Shown here: one piece after another, positions 1 through 7,625 of the stretch
Layout of the letters: each line of letters opens with the position of its first letter
Numbering within the stretch: position 1 is the first letter of the stretch
NCBI GenBank assembly: GCA_947259995.1
Contig: CAMYOK010000006.1
Coordinates: forward strand, 310,001-374,000
Reading direction: 5' to 3'
Source of the DNA: an uncultured Pseudomonadales bacterium
Lineage (GTDB): Bacteria > Pseudomonadota > Gammaproteobacteria > Pseudomonadales > Pseudohongiellaceae
DNA length: 64,000 bases
Notes under the pieces: model-generated
Told to the model about the DNA's origin: nothing
Database searches by the model: none
Seen by the model: only the letters and a program-made list of their open reading frames with translations
Program-made: the position numbers and the translations under genes

Positions 1-573
1 TGCGGTTTCAGCCAGCTTCTTCTGCAGCTCGGCATTTTCTAAAGCGTTCTTCAGTTGATCCCGTTGCTTTTCGGCCTCACTCACCGCTTGTGAGATTGCA
101 TGCTTCTTTTCGCTCTCACCCGCAGTAAGCTGAGCCCTAAGCTCCTGTATCTCTAAATCCTTCTTAGCAGCGGCCTCTTGCAACTTACTCGAGTGGTTCG
201 CATCAGCTAACCGCAACGCCGCTTCGGTCTCTTGCCGAGCTTGCTTAAGTTGATAGGCGATGTCATCACGATCTTTTTCAACGCCAGCCAATGCCTTAGC
301 CACAGCCAGCTCTTGCGCGGTTTTCTCGGCTTCCAGTTTCGCCTTTAGATCTTGTATCTCGGCTTCTTTCTTTGCGGCGCCTCTGTTTAGCTCATTGGCA
401 ATTTGCTCCTTCGCAAGTGCAACTGCACTCTCTTTATCTTTCTCGGCCAGGGCCAAACGTTCGTGGAGCTGATCTTCAAACTCGGTGTCGCGCACCTGCT
501 TCAATATGTCGGCGTAGCCAGCTTCATCTATCTTGAAAGCCTTTTTACAGTGTGGGCAGTTAATTTCGTGCAT
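1..573 (-). CDS. DUF2130 coiled-coil protein, partial (C-terminus beyond window)
   Basis: The frame is open from the ATG at 573 to the window edge, giving 191 residues. It starts MHEINCPHCKKAFKID, with a CxxC pair (CPHC) like a small zinc knuckle, followed by about 170 residues of almost pure coiled coil rich in Glu, Lys, Ala and Gln. This N-terminal pattern is the signature of DUF2130 proteins, whose conserved C-terminal domain would lie outside the window. The molecular role of the family is not established. The other open frames in this stretch are shadows of the repetitive coiled-coil codons. No integron attC site is visible between this gene and its upstream neighbour, so it may not be a cassette gene. 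Confidence 0.8.
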   Translation of the reverse strand, partial: MHEINCPHCKKAFKIDEAGYADILKQVRDTEFEDQLHERLALAEKDKESAVALAKEQIANELNRGAAKKEAEIQDLKAKLEAEKTAQELAVAKALAGVEKDRDDIAYQLKQARQETEAALRLADANHSSKLQEAAAKKDLEIQELRAQLTAGESEKKHAISQAVSEAEKQRDQLKNALENAELQKKLAETA

Positions 574-652
574 GAAGGTTTATCCTGTTGATTGATGCTT
601 GGCTCAGTTCAGTGAGCTTCTCTTAGGAGCTGTGTACAGTCTAAGTGATATT

Positions 653-967
653 CTACGGGCTTTCATGAAACCAAAACTCAATTTCATCGGTTTCAACCTC
701 AAAATACGCAGAATGCTCCACATTAGCAGGCACGTGATACCACTCCCCCACTCCAATGGTTTGAGTTTTACCTGCCATTGTAAGTGTTAACTCGCCTTTT
801 GTAATAACACCATGATTTTCAGTGTCATGTGTGTGCGCAGGGATTTTTGTACCGGCAGGATACGACGCAAATAGGACATCACTGCCTTTCGCCTCTAGTT
901 TATAGGCATCGAAACGGCCATCGAAGAGCGGTAATTCTTTTATTTTCTTTGGGTAACTTCCTGGCAT
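653..967 (-). CDS. Small cupin-domain protein
   Basis: This 104-residue protein is a single cupin barrel. The metal-site motif is visible as H-T-H with a following Glu (AHTHDTENHG, around residues 46-55), and the second half has a V-x-H pattern (VPANVEHSA). Cupins of this size are often metal-dependent sugar or small-molecule binding enzymes or sensors; the substrate cannot be inferred. The start is fixed by a GGAG ribosome site six to seven bases before the ATG at 967; the longer upstream reading frame overlaps the GNAT gene and is not coding. The gene lies 44 bp downstream of the GNAT gene on the same strand. Confidence 0.8.
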   Translation of the reverse strand: MPGSYPKKIKELPLFDGRFDAYKLEAKGSDVLFASYPAGTKIPAHTHDTENHGVITKGELTLTMAGKTQTIGVGEWYHVPANVEHSAYFEVETDEIEFWFHESP

Positions 968-1011
968 AGTTAATCTCCTATGAACACATAACGTCCATGA
1001 TGTAGCGAATC

Positions 1012-1545
1012 TTAGGTGGCAACAGAAGGCAAACGATACACCATAGCGATGCGCTCGTCTGGGTCTGGCAGCGCCAATCTTTGCTCCTGCAGTACTGCGC
1101 AAAGCTCCGGCCCGCATTCGCTTTCTTTGATCGATACGAAGCCATGCCGTGCATAGTATGGCCCGTTCCAAGGCAAGTGTGCATAAGTTGTGAGCCACAG
1201 GGGCCGACCAGCACTCCACGATATTGCATGATCTAGCAGCGCGGTCCCAATGCCGCAGCGCATGTGACTAGGCAGTACCGCAAGCTGATCTAGGTAAGGC
1301 TCACCATCAACAAACCCAAATGTCGCAAACCCAATCGGAATGTCTTGGCGGTTAACTGCTACCTGGGCAAGCCCTTGTTCGATAGCATTAGCCCACCGGA
1401 GTGATTCGGCGACGACGAAAGGGTGATCCTCCTCTAACGCCAGTTCAAGCCCAGCCTGAGCATAGAGCACACTGGCTTCATCGTCGATAGCGACCATCTT
1501 GGGCAGTTCATCAAGGCGAGCGGCGCGTAATGAGTATTCAGTCAA
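1012..1545 (-). CDS. GNAT-family N-acetyltransferase
   Basis: The 177-residue protein has the GNAT fold. It contains the acetyl-CoA binding stretch LDQLAVLPSHMRCGIGTALL (about residues 87-106), equivalent to motif A (V-x-P-x-x-R-x-x-G-x-G/A), and a later YYARHGF motif typical of the final beta-alpha element. It should transfer an acetyl group from acetyl-CoA to an amine; the substrate is unknown. The 3' spacer contains ACGTTATGTG, which resembles an attC core box but has no clear partner. It could be a decayed cassette, and I do not call a site there. Confidence 0.85.
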   Translation of the reverse strand: MTEYSLRAARLDELPKMVAIDDEASVLYAQAGLELALEEDHPFVVAESLRWANAIEQGLAQVAVNRQDIPIGFATFGFVDGEPYLDQLAVLPSHMRCGIGTALLDHAISWSAGRPLWLTTYAHLPWNGPYYARHGFVSIKESECGPELCAVLQEQRLALPDPDERIAMVYRLPSVAT

Positions 1546-1610
1546 GCTAGTGGCTCCATTCCGATGGCTTGCAGAGGCACTTTTGTACGACTAACGCCCT
1601 GCTCCAGGTT

Positions 1611-1925
1611 CTAATTTTCCGCAGGCTTTTTCTTTCTATCGATCAAAACATCCTGCTGCCATTTACTAGGCTTTTTGTCGGTGCGATGTATACACCCCAC
1701 CCAGCAGCAAGGTCGTTTTTTTCCTTCTAAAAGCTCTTCAGTAGCTCGGCCTATTCGTTTGACTCTAGTCTTCTCTTGCTTGGCGTCTTCGATCCAACAA
1801 ATGAATTCATTTCGGCCAATTGGCGACAAGGCTTGCCAAGTATCAACAAGGTTTTCTTCTGTTAATGCTGCCGATAAATCTTCGGGCAATTTATGTACTA
1901 GGCCTCCGGAAAGTTTTTGGTTCAT
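1611..1925 (-). CDS. YdeI/OmpD-associated-like protein
   Basis: The 104-residue protein matches the shape of YdeI/OmpD-associated (bacteriocin-protection) proteins. It has the central LSPIGRNEFICWIEDAKQ segment followed by the basic RVKRIGRATEELLEGK segment, both characteristic of the family C-terminus. A strong GGAGG ribosome site precedes the ATG at 1925. The protein is shorter than full YdeI proteins and carries a Cys/His-containing tail (CCWVGCIH). Its stop codon is followed by a GGGCGTTAG that looks like one end of an attC site, so it may once have been a cassette gene. Confidence 0.7.
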   Translation of the reverse strand: MNQKLSGGLVHKLPEDLSAALTEENLVDTWQALSPIGRNEFICWIEDAKQEKTRVKRIGRATEELLEGKKRPCCWVGCIHRTDKKPSKWQQDVLIDRKKKPAEN

Positions 1926-1927
1926 GC

Positions 1928-2155
1928 CTAATCCTCCACCTCTGCCGCTGTAACATGACTATCTAACAGCAAGTGGTGGTTACGAATAATCTCTTCAGGG
2001 TTTTCTGCTATGGATTTTAAAAATCTATCAAATGGCAGACCAGTAGCCTTAATGAGCGCTTCATCCATTTCAAAAGCAAGCTCTTCTGAAAGTAGAGAAA
2101 TGCGCCGACGGATACCCACATATCTAAACAAATTCAAGAAACTCACTGACCCCAT
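1928..2155 (-). CDS. Short hypothetical protein, uncertain start
   Basis: A frame of up to 75 residues overlaps the 3' end of the EAL-domain gene and ends three bases before the YdeI-like start. The more protein-like part is the last 60 residues (RRRISLLSEELAF and FDRFLKSIAENPEEI), predicted to be helical and acidic. No good ribosome site precedes the ATG at 2155 or the GTG at 2119. I do not recognise it. It could be a small gene translationally coupled to the EAL gene or a remnant of a larger one. Confidence 0.35.
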   Translation of the reverse strand: MGSVSFLNLFRYVGIRRRISLLSEELAFEMDEALIKATGLPFDRFLKSIAENPEEIIRNHHLLLDSHVTAAEVED

Positions 2156-3821
2156 CGCGCACCACGCGATCGGCAACCTGACGCGCTAGCCCCTCAATGC
2201 GCCCAAGCACTCTCTCGCTAAGATAACGGTGCTCAAATGCTACGGCGCACAAAGTACCTAAGGTAGAATGATTTGCCGGTGTTCTGATAGGCATTGAAAG
2301 GTAGGTGCGCACGCCTTTGCCATCCGCATAGGAGCCTGAGATTAGATCGTCTTCGATGTCCGGAGTCCAAACTAAACCTGCATCGCGACAGCGAATACAC
2401 AAAGATTCGCCCCAAGGAATCACTAGACCCTCCGTTAAAACTTCAATTCCTTGTGGCTCAACAAACAAATGAAGTAGCTTGTCTTCAGAAGGGCTCAGTA
2501 CTGTGATGTAGGCGAAATCTAAACTCGACTCTCGCACAACCTCTTTGAGAATATTGCGGGCAAAAATTTCAAAGGTGAGCGTTTCACCAATGGTAATCGG
2601 AGTCCCGTCAACAATAGACCAATTGGGTTTTACCTCAATCTTTGGCAAAGGCAGAGGGCCAGGACGGGCGGTTAAGTAGCCCTGTACCGCATAAGCATCA
2701 ACACGCAAAAGAGCGTCTAGCTCTGCTTGGGTTTCGACCCCTTCAGCTACTAAGTGCGACCCGAGACGCTTCGCAAACGATGCCAGAGCTTCGGCGAGGG
2801 AGAAACGAACTGGGTCTTGGTCTAGATTGCGCGTTAAATTGATATCGAGCTTAATAATTTCAGGCTGCAAGGCCAGTATGTGACTAAAGCTAGCGTATCC
2901 CGCCCCTGCATCATCAACTGCCAACCGCACACCAATCGTGCGCAAGCGCGCAATGGCAGATACAAGCTCGTTATAGCTCGAGACAGAACTTTGTTCTGTA
3001 ACCTCTAGCACAAGCCGAGCGCTATCGCTTGCCTCAAAAAGTTTGGCAAGGGCCTCGGAACAAGCCACCTTCGGGGATGCATTGACTGACAGGTAAATTC
3101 CATCTGGGATCATGGGGAGGTGCTGCAAAGCACACTCAATTGACAGTAGTTCCAATTCTTCTTCGAGGCCAACCTCCATTGCGTCGGCAAACCAGATATC
3201 AGGGCGTGCGGGAGGGTCTGTAAAACGGCTTAAGGCTTCGACCCCAATGATCTGCATTGTGGAGAGGTTAACAATTGGCTGCAGTACGATGCCGAGCCTT
3301 TTCTCAGCTATGGTTTTCTGGATTCGACTGCGTTTCGCCTCAGCTAAATTACGCTGCTCGCTTCTGCGTTCGGATACCTCACCCACAGCCTTTGCAATCA
3401 TTTTAAGCACGCCTAACGGCGGGTCTTGCGACAACGGTGTCCGACTAATACTCGCCAGCATTCCATGCAGAGCCCCATCTGTACGCATGATAGGCACACC
3501 GACATAACTGCCAATTTGCAAACGATCGGTAATGGGCAATACACTCGCAATTGGGTTCTCTTGGGCATTGCGTATTACCGAAGGCAATTCGCCAGCGAGC
3601 ACCCTTTCGCAATAAGAACCATCATAAGCTTCGATCCCTTCTGGGATCTCCTTAAAAACAATATCATCACCGCTAACGGCGCGAATAACATGTTGTCCAG
3701 ACACGAGCTCTGACACCCACACGATATCCATCTTAAGCTCTTGTCGTAGTATATCCAGTAGTCGAGAATATAGTAGCTCTACCTGCTTTCCCTCGGAGCT
3801 TTGCATCCCATCGACATTCAT
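2124..3821 (-). CDS. GAF-EAL-GAF cyclic-di-GMP phosphodiesterase
   Basis: The order is N-terminal GAF (about residues 15-150), an EAL domain (about 165-400) and a second GAF-like domain at the C-terminus. The EAL domain keeps the residues expected for hydrolysis of c-di-GMP to pGpG: E-A-L in GVEALSR, Asn in SVNASP, Glu in LEVTEQ, the Asp pair in DDAGAGYAS, Lys in IKLDI, Glu in VAEGVET and Gln in VQGYL. The DDFG motif is changed to DDAG, which occurs in other GAF-linked EAL proteins. No transmembrane segment is evident, so it is probably a cytosolic, ligand-regulated phosphodiesterase. The ATG at 3821 follows a GGGAGG; an upstream GTG at 3872 is possible but lacks a ribosome site. Confidence 0.85.
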   Translation of the reverse strand: MNVDGMQSSEGKQVELLYSRLLDILRQELKMDIVWVSELVSGQHVIRAVSGDDIVFKEIPEGIEAYDGSYCERVLAGELPSVIRNAQENPIASVLPITDRLQIGSYVGVPIMRTDGALHGMLASISRTPLSQDPPLGVLKMIAKAVGEVSERRSEQRNLAEAKRSRIQKTIAEKRLGIVLQPIVNLSTMQIIGVEALSRFTDPPARPDIWFADAMEVGLEEELELLSIECALQHLPMIPDGIYLSVNASPKVACSEALAKLFEASDSARLVLEVTEQSSVSSYNELVSAIARLRTIGVRLAVDDAGAGYASFSHILALQPEIIKLDINLTRNLDQDPVRFSLAEALASFAKRLGSHLVAEGVETQAELDALLRVDAYAVQGYLTARPGPLPLPKIEVKPNWSIVDGTPITIGETLTFEIFARNILKEVVRESSLDFAYITVLSPSEDKLLHLFVEPQGIEVLTEGLVIPWGESLCIRCRDAGLVWTPDIEDDLISGSYADGKGVRTYLSMPIRTPANHSTLGTLCAVAFEHRYLSERVLGRIEGLARQVADRVVRDGVSEFLEFV

Positions 3822-4179
3822 CTCTGAGCTCGCCTCCCTAGTCCGTCCCAACATTTGTCTTGCTTTGTACACAAAGGAGCTAAGTTTATTATTAGTATTT
3901 TTTGCGACTGTGATTAACGATCACGCTGATGAAGTTACATTGTAGAGAAGGTTTTTTCAATATACAGAGAAACGCCACAGCTTGTGATCCTCAAGAAATA
4001 GGCGGCAGTCACTGGACGTGTACTGCGCGCATGCCCTCGCTTTGTATAACTCGTAGCACTTTGTTCTTACCGCAGTTCTCCCCATCGCGCTACATCGCCA
4101 GCGAAATACATGCTAGCCTGCCTAAGGCTCGCTCACAGGTTTCAGCAAATTCTCACTCAGAATTTTCTCGCATCCAGTT
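3822..4179. other. Non-coding stretch at the distal end of the cassette array
   Basis: About 360 bases without a convincing gene. It presumably holds the promoter of the EAL gene and the 3' flank of the small lipoprotein gene. I looked for an attC site here and found none with both core boxes. The short open frames on the plus strand have no ribosome site and no recognisable product. Confidence 0.5.
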
Positions 4180-4398
4180 TCAATTGGTAATGACAACTCC
4201 GCCCGAATCTATCAGTGACCATTCTCCTTCAATCTGCTTTCGCATGATTGCTACTGGCTCCCTCGTGGGTTCGATCAAGCCAGCACGTACTTCCATATAC
4301 ATAGAAGGGACAGAACAATGGCCACTATTAGAGTCCGATAGGTGACTGCACCCTAAGATAGCGGTTAACATAAGACTCGACAGAGCTTTCAAGTACAT
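4180..4398 (-). CDS. Small lipoprotein, cassette gene
   Basis: The 72-residue product begins MYLKALSSLMLTAILGCSH, a signal peptide ending in a lipobox (ILGC), so Cys16 would be lipidated. The mature part has one other Cys and no recognised domain. The ATG at 4398 follows an AAAGGGG ribosome-binding stretch; the longer upstream frame overlaps the previous gene and is not used. It is the last cassette-like gene at this end of the array. A decayed attC-like element lies between it and the upstream secreted-protein gene, and none remains after its stop. Confidence 0.55.
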   Translation of the reverse strand: MYLKALSSLMLTAILGCSHLSDSNSGHCSVPSMYMEVRAGLIEPTREPVAIMRKQIEGEWSLIDSGGVVITN

Positions 4399-4412
4399 AA
4401 GCCCCTTTTCCC

Positions 4413-4452
4413 TACCTTCACACAAGATCAATAATGCTTTGTTATGTGCTGG
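4413..4452 (-). other. Decayed attC-like element
   Basis: In gene orientation the element reads CACATAACAAAGC, a good left core box (ACATAAC), and then TTGTGTG in place of the expected GTTATGTG. Only one intact core box is left, so it looks like a relic attC site between the secreted-protein gene and the small lipoprotein gene. Confidence 0.4.
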
Positions 4453-4468
4453 CTTACTCATTCCAAAC

Positions 4469-5137
4469 TTATTGATGATAGTTTTCGTAAAACGTTCTGA
4501 TTTCTGCATGTTGTATTGCCAGGAGCTGAAGATCCTGCGCGGAGATACCTGCTGTGTTGTAGTGGACCTGCTTAATATCTATGTCGTTCCCGTTACTGGC
4601 AATTAGGAAAAGCCCTCCGTTCTTCAAATCGAATTCAAATTCATTGATGTGCCCGATTCCTTCATCGTTGCCAATCATTTCAAATTCATAGGCAATTTTG
4701 GCAGTTGCTTCTAGCTTTCCAGTAATAACACGGCTGCTTCCATTCCCGCCCTGAAAACTGTCGCTATCAACTATCATCCTACCATTCGACTTTGCTCGTT
4801 CTGAACCACCAAAGAAGCCACTCTCGAAATCCGTCCAAATAGTGATCTCAACACCATCTCTACAATATGTCTTTAGGCTGGCCCAATAGATCCCAGGCAC
4901 TTCTTGAAAGTCATTTTCGCTCCACGACATCGATCCAGCCCCACATCCTCTTTCCTCTGGCAAACTACCTCGTGTTGTTTGTAAATTATCCTCCTCGCGA
5001 GCATTTAGGTCGAAAAAAGGTTGATACAAAGGATCTGCACTCGGCGACGTACCCGATACTTGTGCTTCAGCAAAACCACCGAAAGTATTCATGGAAAGTG
5101 ATATAGCTAAAACTGCCAATTGGTTTTTAATGCCCAT
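4469..5137 (-). CDS. Secreted hypothetical protein, cassette gene
   Basis: The 222-residue product starts with a signal peptide (MGIKNQLAVLAISLSMNTFGGFAEAQ; cleavage probably after AEA). The mature part is acidic, has two Cys pairs suitable for disulfides (one in RGCGAG, one in KTYCRDG), and many short beta-like segments; no domain was recognised. The ATG at 5137 is chosen because GGAG lies six bases upstream, while two earlier possible starts at 5149 and 5155 have poorer context. It is flanked by one near-intact and one decayed attC-like element, which supports a cassette origin. Confidence 0.6.
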   Translation of the reverse strand: MGIKNQLAVLAISLSMNTFGGFAEAQVSGTSPSADPLYQPFFDLNAREEDNLQTTRGSLPEERGCGAGSMSWSENDFQEVPGIYWASLKTYCRDGVEITIWTDFESGFFGGSERAKSNGRMIVDSDSFQGGNGSSRVITGKLEATAKIAYEFEMIGNDEGIGHINEFEFDLKNGGLFLIASNGNDIDIKQVHYNTAGISAQDLQLLAIQHAEIRTFYENYHQ

Positions 5138-5190
5138 TCGTAGCTCCATTGTCAATTTTACTTAACTTAAACTGTGGTACGTATCAAAGC

Positions 5191-5265
5191 ACATAGCGCC
5201 TCAATAACCGGCGCAGCTTTCCTGCGCCCGGCGACAAAGGCCTGTAGTTAATTGACTTGTTAGGT
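5191..5265 (-). other. attC site, one core box mutated
   Basis: 75 bp between the alpha/beta hydrolase stop and the secreted-protein gene. In gene orientation the left box is ACCTAAC (perfect RYYYAAC), the inner arms are AAGTCAAT and ATTGAGGC, and the tip is a GC-rich hairpin (GGCGCAG/CTGCGCC). The right box reads GCTATGT instead of GTTATGT, so the conserved GTT triplet at the exchange point is altered and the site is probably inactive. Confidence 0.7.
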
Positions 5266-5282
5266 GCACTGTTTGGCAGCTC

Positions 5283-5987
5283 TCAAGATGTGCATGTATG
5301 CAACTGCTCCGATAGCTCTCGGGGGATAGAAAGCATTGGCCAGTGCCCACCATCAATCTCACGAAACTGCCAAGCGTTACTTGCTTTTAACTTTTCGAGT
5401 AAGTCTTGCTCTCGTGAGAAAGACAGCCAACCGTTGTGTGCGATGAATGTAGCTGTGATTTTATCAAGAGAACTTTCAAGCGCAGCAGGTTCAATAACAG
5501 TGCTGCCAGGATGTGGCCGTTGTTTGGAGGCAAGCAACTCAATTTGAACTTCATTAAGTCTTGGCTGCGACTTTAATTCCTCTCGGCTAGGCGCAGGCCA
5601 CATACCGTTATTATTTGCGATTGCCTCTTTTTCTTCCTCGATGGGCAGACCCGAAACTTCAAGTAAAGACTGACCGTGGACAGGGAGAAATGCTTCGATG
5701 AAAATTGTATGTTGGACAGAAACTCTGCCACGTGAAGCGACCTGGCCTACAACAATTCCAGAATAGCTATGACCAACGAGTATTACTGAATTAAGGTCAT
5801 GTTCTTGAATGTAGGACTCGACATCTTCAACATGAGTATGTAAGTCGATAGCAGACGATTCACCACTGCCATCTAGCCCTGAAAGAGTAAGAGAATGGAC
5901 TTCATGGTCTTTGGCCCTCAGATAACCTGCCACTTCATCCCATAACCATGCGCCAGCCCAAGCTCCGGGTATAAGAACGAATTTCAT
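5283..5987 (-). CDS. Alpha/beta hydrolase (EstC/SABP2-like esterase), cassette gene
   Basis: A 234-residue single-domain alpha/beta hydrolase without signal peptide. The oxyanion motif (IPGAWAGAWLWD, residues 7-18) and nucleophile elbow GHSYSG (Ser in the middle) are clear, and the catalytic His is in GGHWPML near the C-terminus. These short motifs resemble the plant methyl-salicylate esterase/EstC group of carboxylesterases. Substrate unknown. The gene is enclosed by attC sites on both sides (5191-5265 and 6012-6113), so it sits in a single-gene cassette. A GGAGGG ribosome site precedes the ATG. Confidence 0.85.
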   Translation of the reverse strand: MKFVLIPGAWAGAWLWDEVAGYLRAKDHEVHSLTLSGLDGSGESSAIDLHTHVEDVESYIQEHDLNSVILVGHSYSGIVVGQVASRGRVSVQHTIFIEAFLPVHGQSLLEVSGLPIEEEKEAIANNNGMWPAPSREELKSQPRLNEVQIELLASKQRPHPGSTVIEPAALESSLDKITATFIAHNGWLSFSREQDLLEKLKASNAWQFREIDGGHWPMLSIPRELSEQLHTCTS

Positions 5988-6011
5988 AAACCCTCCTGAA
6001 GTTGCTAATGC

Positions 6012-6113
6012 GCCTAACGCCCTTGTTTTGGCACCAAATTATGTAGGCGTGCCTTTTGCGCAAGCAAAAGGCATGACATCATGCTTGGGTCGCTCAAAAA
6101 CAGATTGTTATGC
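6012..6113 (-). other. attC recombination site (102 bp)
   Basis: In gene orientation the left core box is GCATAAC and the right core box GTTAGGC, matching RYYYAAC and GTTRRRY. The inner arms pair as AATCTGTTTTTG with CAAAACAAGG. The tip holds a perfect hairpin, GCCTTTTGC / GCAAAAGGC (about 6051-6072). This is the clearest attC site of the window. Confidence 0.9.
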
Positions 6114-6117
6114 GCGA

Positions 6118-6504
6118 TTAAGTACAATAGAAATCCCTACCTGATGTCGGAAAGCCTTCCAATAGTGGTCCGTAAAGAACCTTCTGCGTCTTGGCACCAG
6201 CCGCGGTATTTCTTACAACACACTGAATGTGGTCACCACCCAATATCTCATTCAACAAGCGCACTTTGAAGTAGCTATTTCCACTGTAACCGCATCCGAA
6301 AGGCGTAGAGTACCATTGATTGCTGGGCGGATTAACCACCTCGAACTCCATGGACTTAATGCAGTCTTCCTGTGTTTCCTTCCAGACGTAGAACCACTCA
6401 AACCTAGAGTCACTTTTGTTCCAAGCATATCCTCGCCAAGGAGTATCACTCTCGGCGCCGCAGCCCGTAAGTAGGAGGAATATCATGCTCAATGCAACTT
6501 TCAT
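6118..6504 (-). CDS. Lipoprotein, cassette gene
   Basis: The 128-residue product starts MKVALSMIFLLLTGCGAES with an LLTGC lipobox, so it should be a membrane-anchored lipoprotein. The mature part is aromatic-rich (WRGYAW, FEWFYVW) and has several Cys residues (EDCIKS, FGCGYSG, IQCVVR, FYCT) that could form disulfides. I do not recognise the family. The ATG at 6504 is chosen because it starts the signal peptide; a longer frame would add ten polar residues. It is bounded by attC sites at 6012-6113 and 6529-6593. Confidence 0.65.
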   Translation of the reverse strand: MKVALSMIFLLLTGCGAESDTPWRGYAWNKSDSRFEWFYVWKETQEDCIKSMEFEVVNPPSNQWYSTPFGCGYSGNSYFKVRLLNEILGGDHIQCVVRNTAAGAKTQKVLYGPLLEGFPTSGRDFYCT

Positions 6505-6528
6505 ATGACTACACTTGGCTCGCTTGAA

Positions 6529-6593
6529 GCACAACGCCCGTAATATTAGGTAAACCGCGCCGCGGTTTATCCTCGTTGATTTTACTGTTATGA
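6529..6593 (-). other. attC recombination site (65 bp)
   Basis: Left core box TCATAAC and right core box GTTGTGC in gene orientation. The tip is a near-perfect palindrome of AAACCGCG and CGCGGTTT. The left box supplies the TAA stop codon of the adjoining coiled-coil gene. Confidence 0.85.
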
Positions 6594-6992
6594 ATCCTTC
6601 TTTCTAAACAAGCTCGTAAGCCCCGCGCCAGCACCGATTGCTAAACTTGAATTCAAGATAATTGCCACTAGCTCGTCTCTTTTTGTAAGCATCGCCGCAA
6701 GCAATAGGCCAACAATCGAAGCTAGGGCAATGACTAGCACAATTGACATTCGTTTATGTGCTTTGTCCTGGAGCTCTAGTTCTTTCTCATGTTGGTGTAG
6801 TTTTAGATTCAACTCTTTCTCTTTGTTCTTTGTTTCAGATTCCATGTACTTAGTGAACGCTTCTACTCCGGACTCAGCTAGAGATTCAATTGTGCTGGCA
6901 ATCCTCTCAATGCTTTGAACCTTTTCGCTTAAAACTTCAATCTCATGATTTACATCCATAAGATTTTTTTCGATTTCTTTATCTTCGGTCAT
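6588..6992 (-). CDS. Coiled-coil membrane protein, cassette gene
   Basis: The 134-residue protein has a long acidic/basic coiled coil (about residues 1-78, with NKEKELNLKLHQHEKELELQ at its end) followed by two hydrophobic segments (MSIVLVIALASIVGLLLAAM and VAIILNSSLAIGAGAGLTSL) separated by a short charged hairpin (TKRDELV). It is therefore expected to lie in the inner membrane with a cytoplasmic coiled coil. Family not recognised. The stop codon TAA is provided by the attC left box. Its cassette is bounded by attC sites at 6529-6593 and 7017-7100. Confidence 0.65.
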   Translation of the reverse strand: MTEDKEIEKNLMDVNHEIEVLSEKVQSIERIASTIESLAESGVEAFTKYMESETKNKEKELNLKLHQHEKELELQDKAHKRMSIVLVIALASIVGLLLAAMLTKRDELVAIILNSSLAIGAGAGLTSLFRKKDS

Positions 6993-7016
6993 TCTCGATC
7001 TTTCCGGCTGGTGGAT

Positions 7017-7100
7017 TCATAACGCCAAACTATGAGGCGGCTGTAACGAAGTAGAAACCGTCCCAGCCAGCTTGCTGGCGACATAAATGTTTTGTTATGT
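7017..7100 (-). other. attC recombination site (84 bp)
   Basis: Left core box ACATAAC and right core box GTTATGA in gene orientation, with arms AAAACATTTAT / CATAGTTTGGC and a tip hairpin GCCAGC-AA-GCTGGC. The left box again overlaps the TAA stop of the cassette gene. Confidence 0.85.
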
Positions 7101-7535
7101 GTATTCATCGCCAATTACTTTAGTGATTTTCTCTTTGATTAAATCAACGCTTATCAAATCAAGAAGTTCTTTCGTATCTTTTTTCCAACCTACTTTGTGA
7201 GTCAGGATGATTATAAAATACAGTGCTGAATTATTATAAAATTCTTCATCTATTTGTGAGGCTAACTCTTTGGCCATTTCGATACGCTTTCTGAGCGTAT
7301 TAAATTCATACTCCTCATCTAAATAATCGACGTGTACTTCTGCCATCTGGCAAAGCAATTTGACCTTTTCAATTAAAGAAGCCTGCCTTTGATGTTCTTC
7401 ATCACTAAGCTCATGGCTTCTGCTTTCTTCTTGAGTGGCCCCGGAAGAGTTTTCTGAAGACTTCGTGTTGGGCTTAAACTTTAGTAAAGCAGTAATAATG
7501 ACAGCCATTGCTACTACGATTAGGAAAATTTCCAC
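7095..7535 (-). CDS. Single-pass membrane hypothetical protein, cassette gene
   Basis: This 146-residue product opens with one hydrophobic segment (MEIFLIVVAMAVIITALL), followed by a low-complexity Ser/Glu/Asn linker (about residues 24-45) and a helical C-terminal domain rich in Glu and Lys. No known motif is visible. The start is a GTG at 7535 with GGAG seven bases upstream. It sits alone between attC sites 7017-7100 and 7552-7625. It could be an anchor or a small sensor; I cannot assign a role. Confidence 0.6.
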   Translation of the reverse strand: MEIFLIVVAMAVIITALLKFKPNTKSSENSSGATQEESRSHELSDEEHQRQASLIEKVKLLCQMAEVHVDYLDEEYEFNTLRKRIEMAKELASQIDEEFYNNSALYFIIILTHKVGWKKDTKELLDLISVDLIKEKITKVIGDEYT

Positions 7536-7551
7536 TGATTCTCCTCAATAC

Positions 7552-7625
7552 ACATAACGATCGCACAACTGCGCAGCTTTGCTGCATCCGAGCCAGCAGG
7601 GCTACATTGGTTGCGCTTGTTAAGA
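7552..7625 (-). other. attC recombination site (74 bp)
   Basis: Left core box TCTTAAC and right core box GTTATGT in gene orientation. The arms AAGCGCAACC and GTTGTGCGATC pair with bulges, and the tip is a GCAGC/GCTGC hairpin. The left box overlaps the TAA stop of the riboflavin-kinase-like gene. Confidence 0.85.

Noticed and set aside
653..1219. 188-residue version of the cupin gene
   Set aside because: The extension overlaps the GNAT gene; the ATG at 967 has a clear ribosome site and begins the cupin domain.
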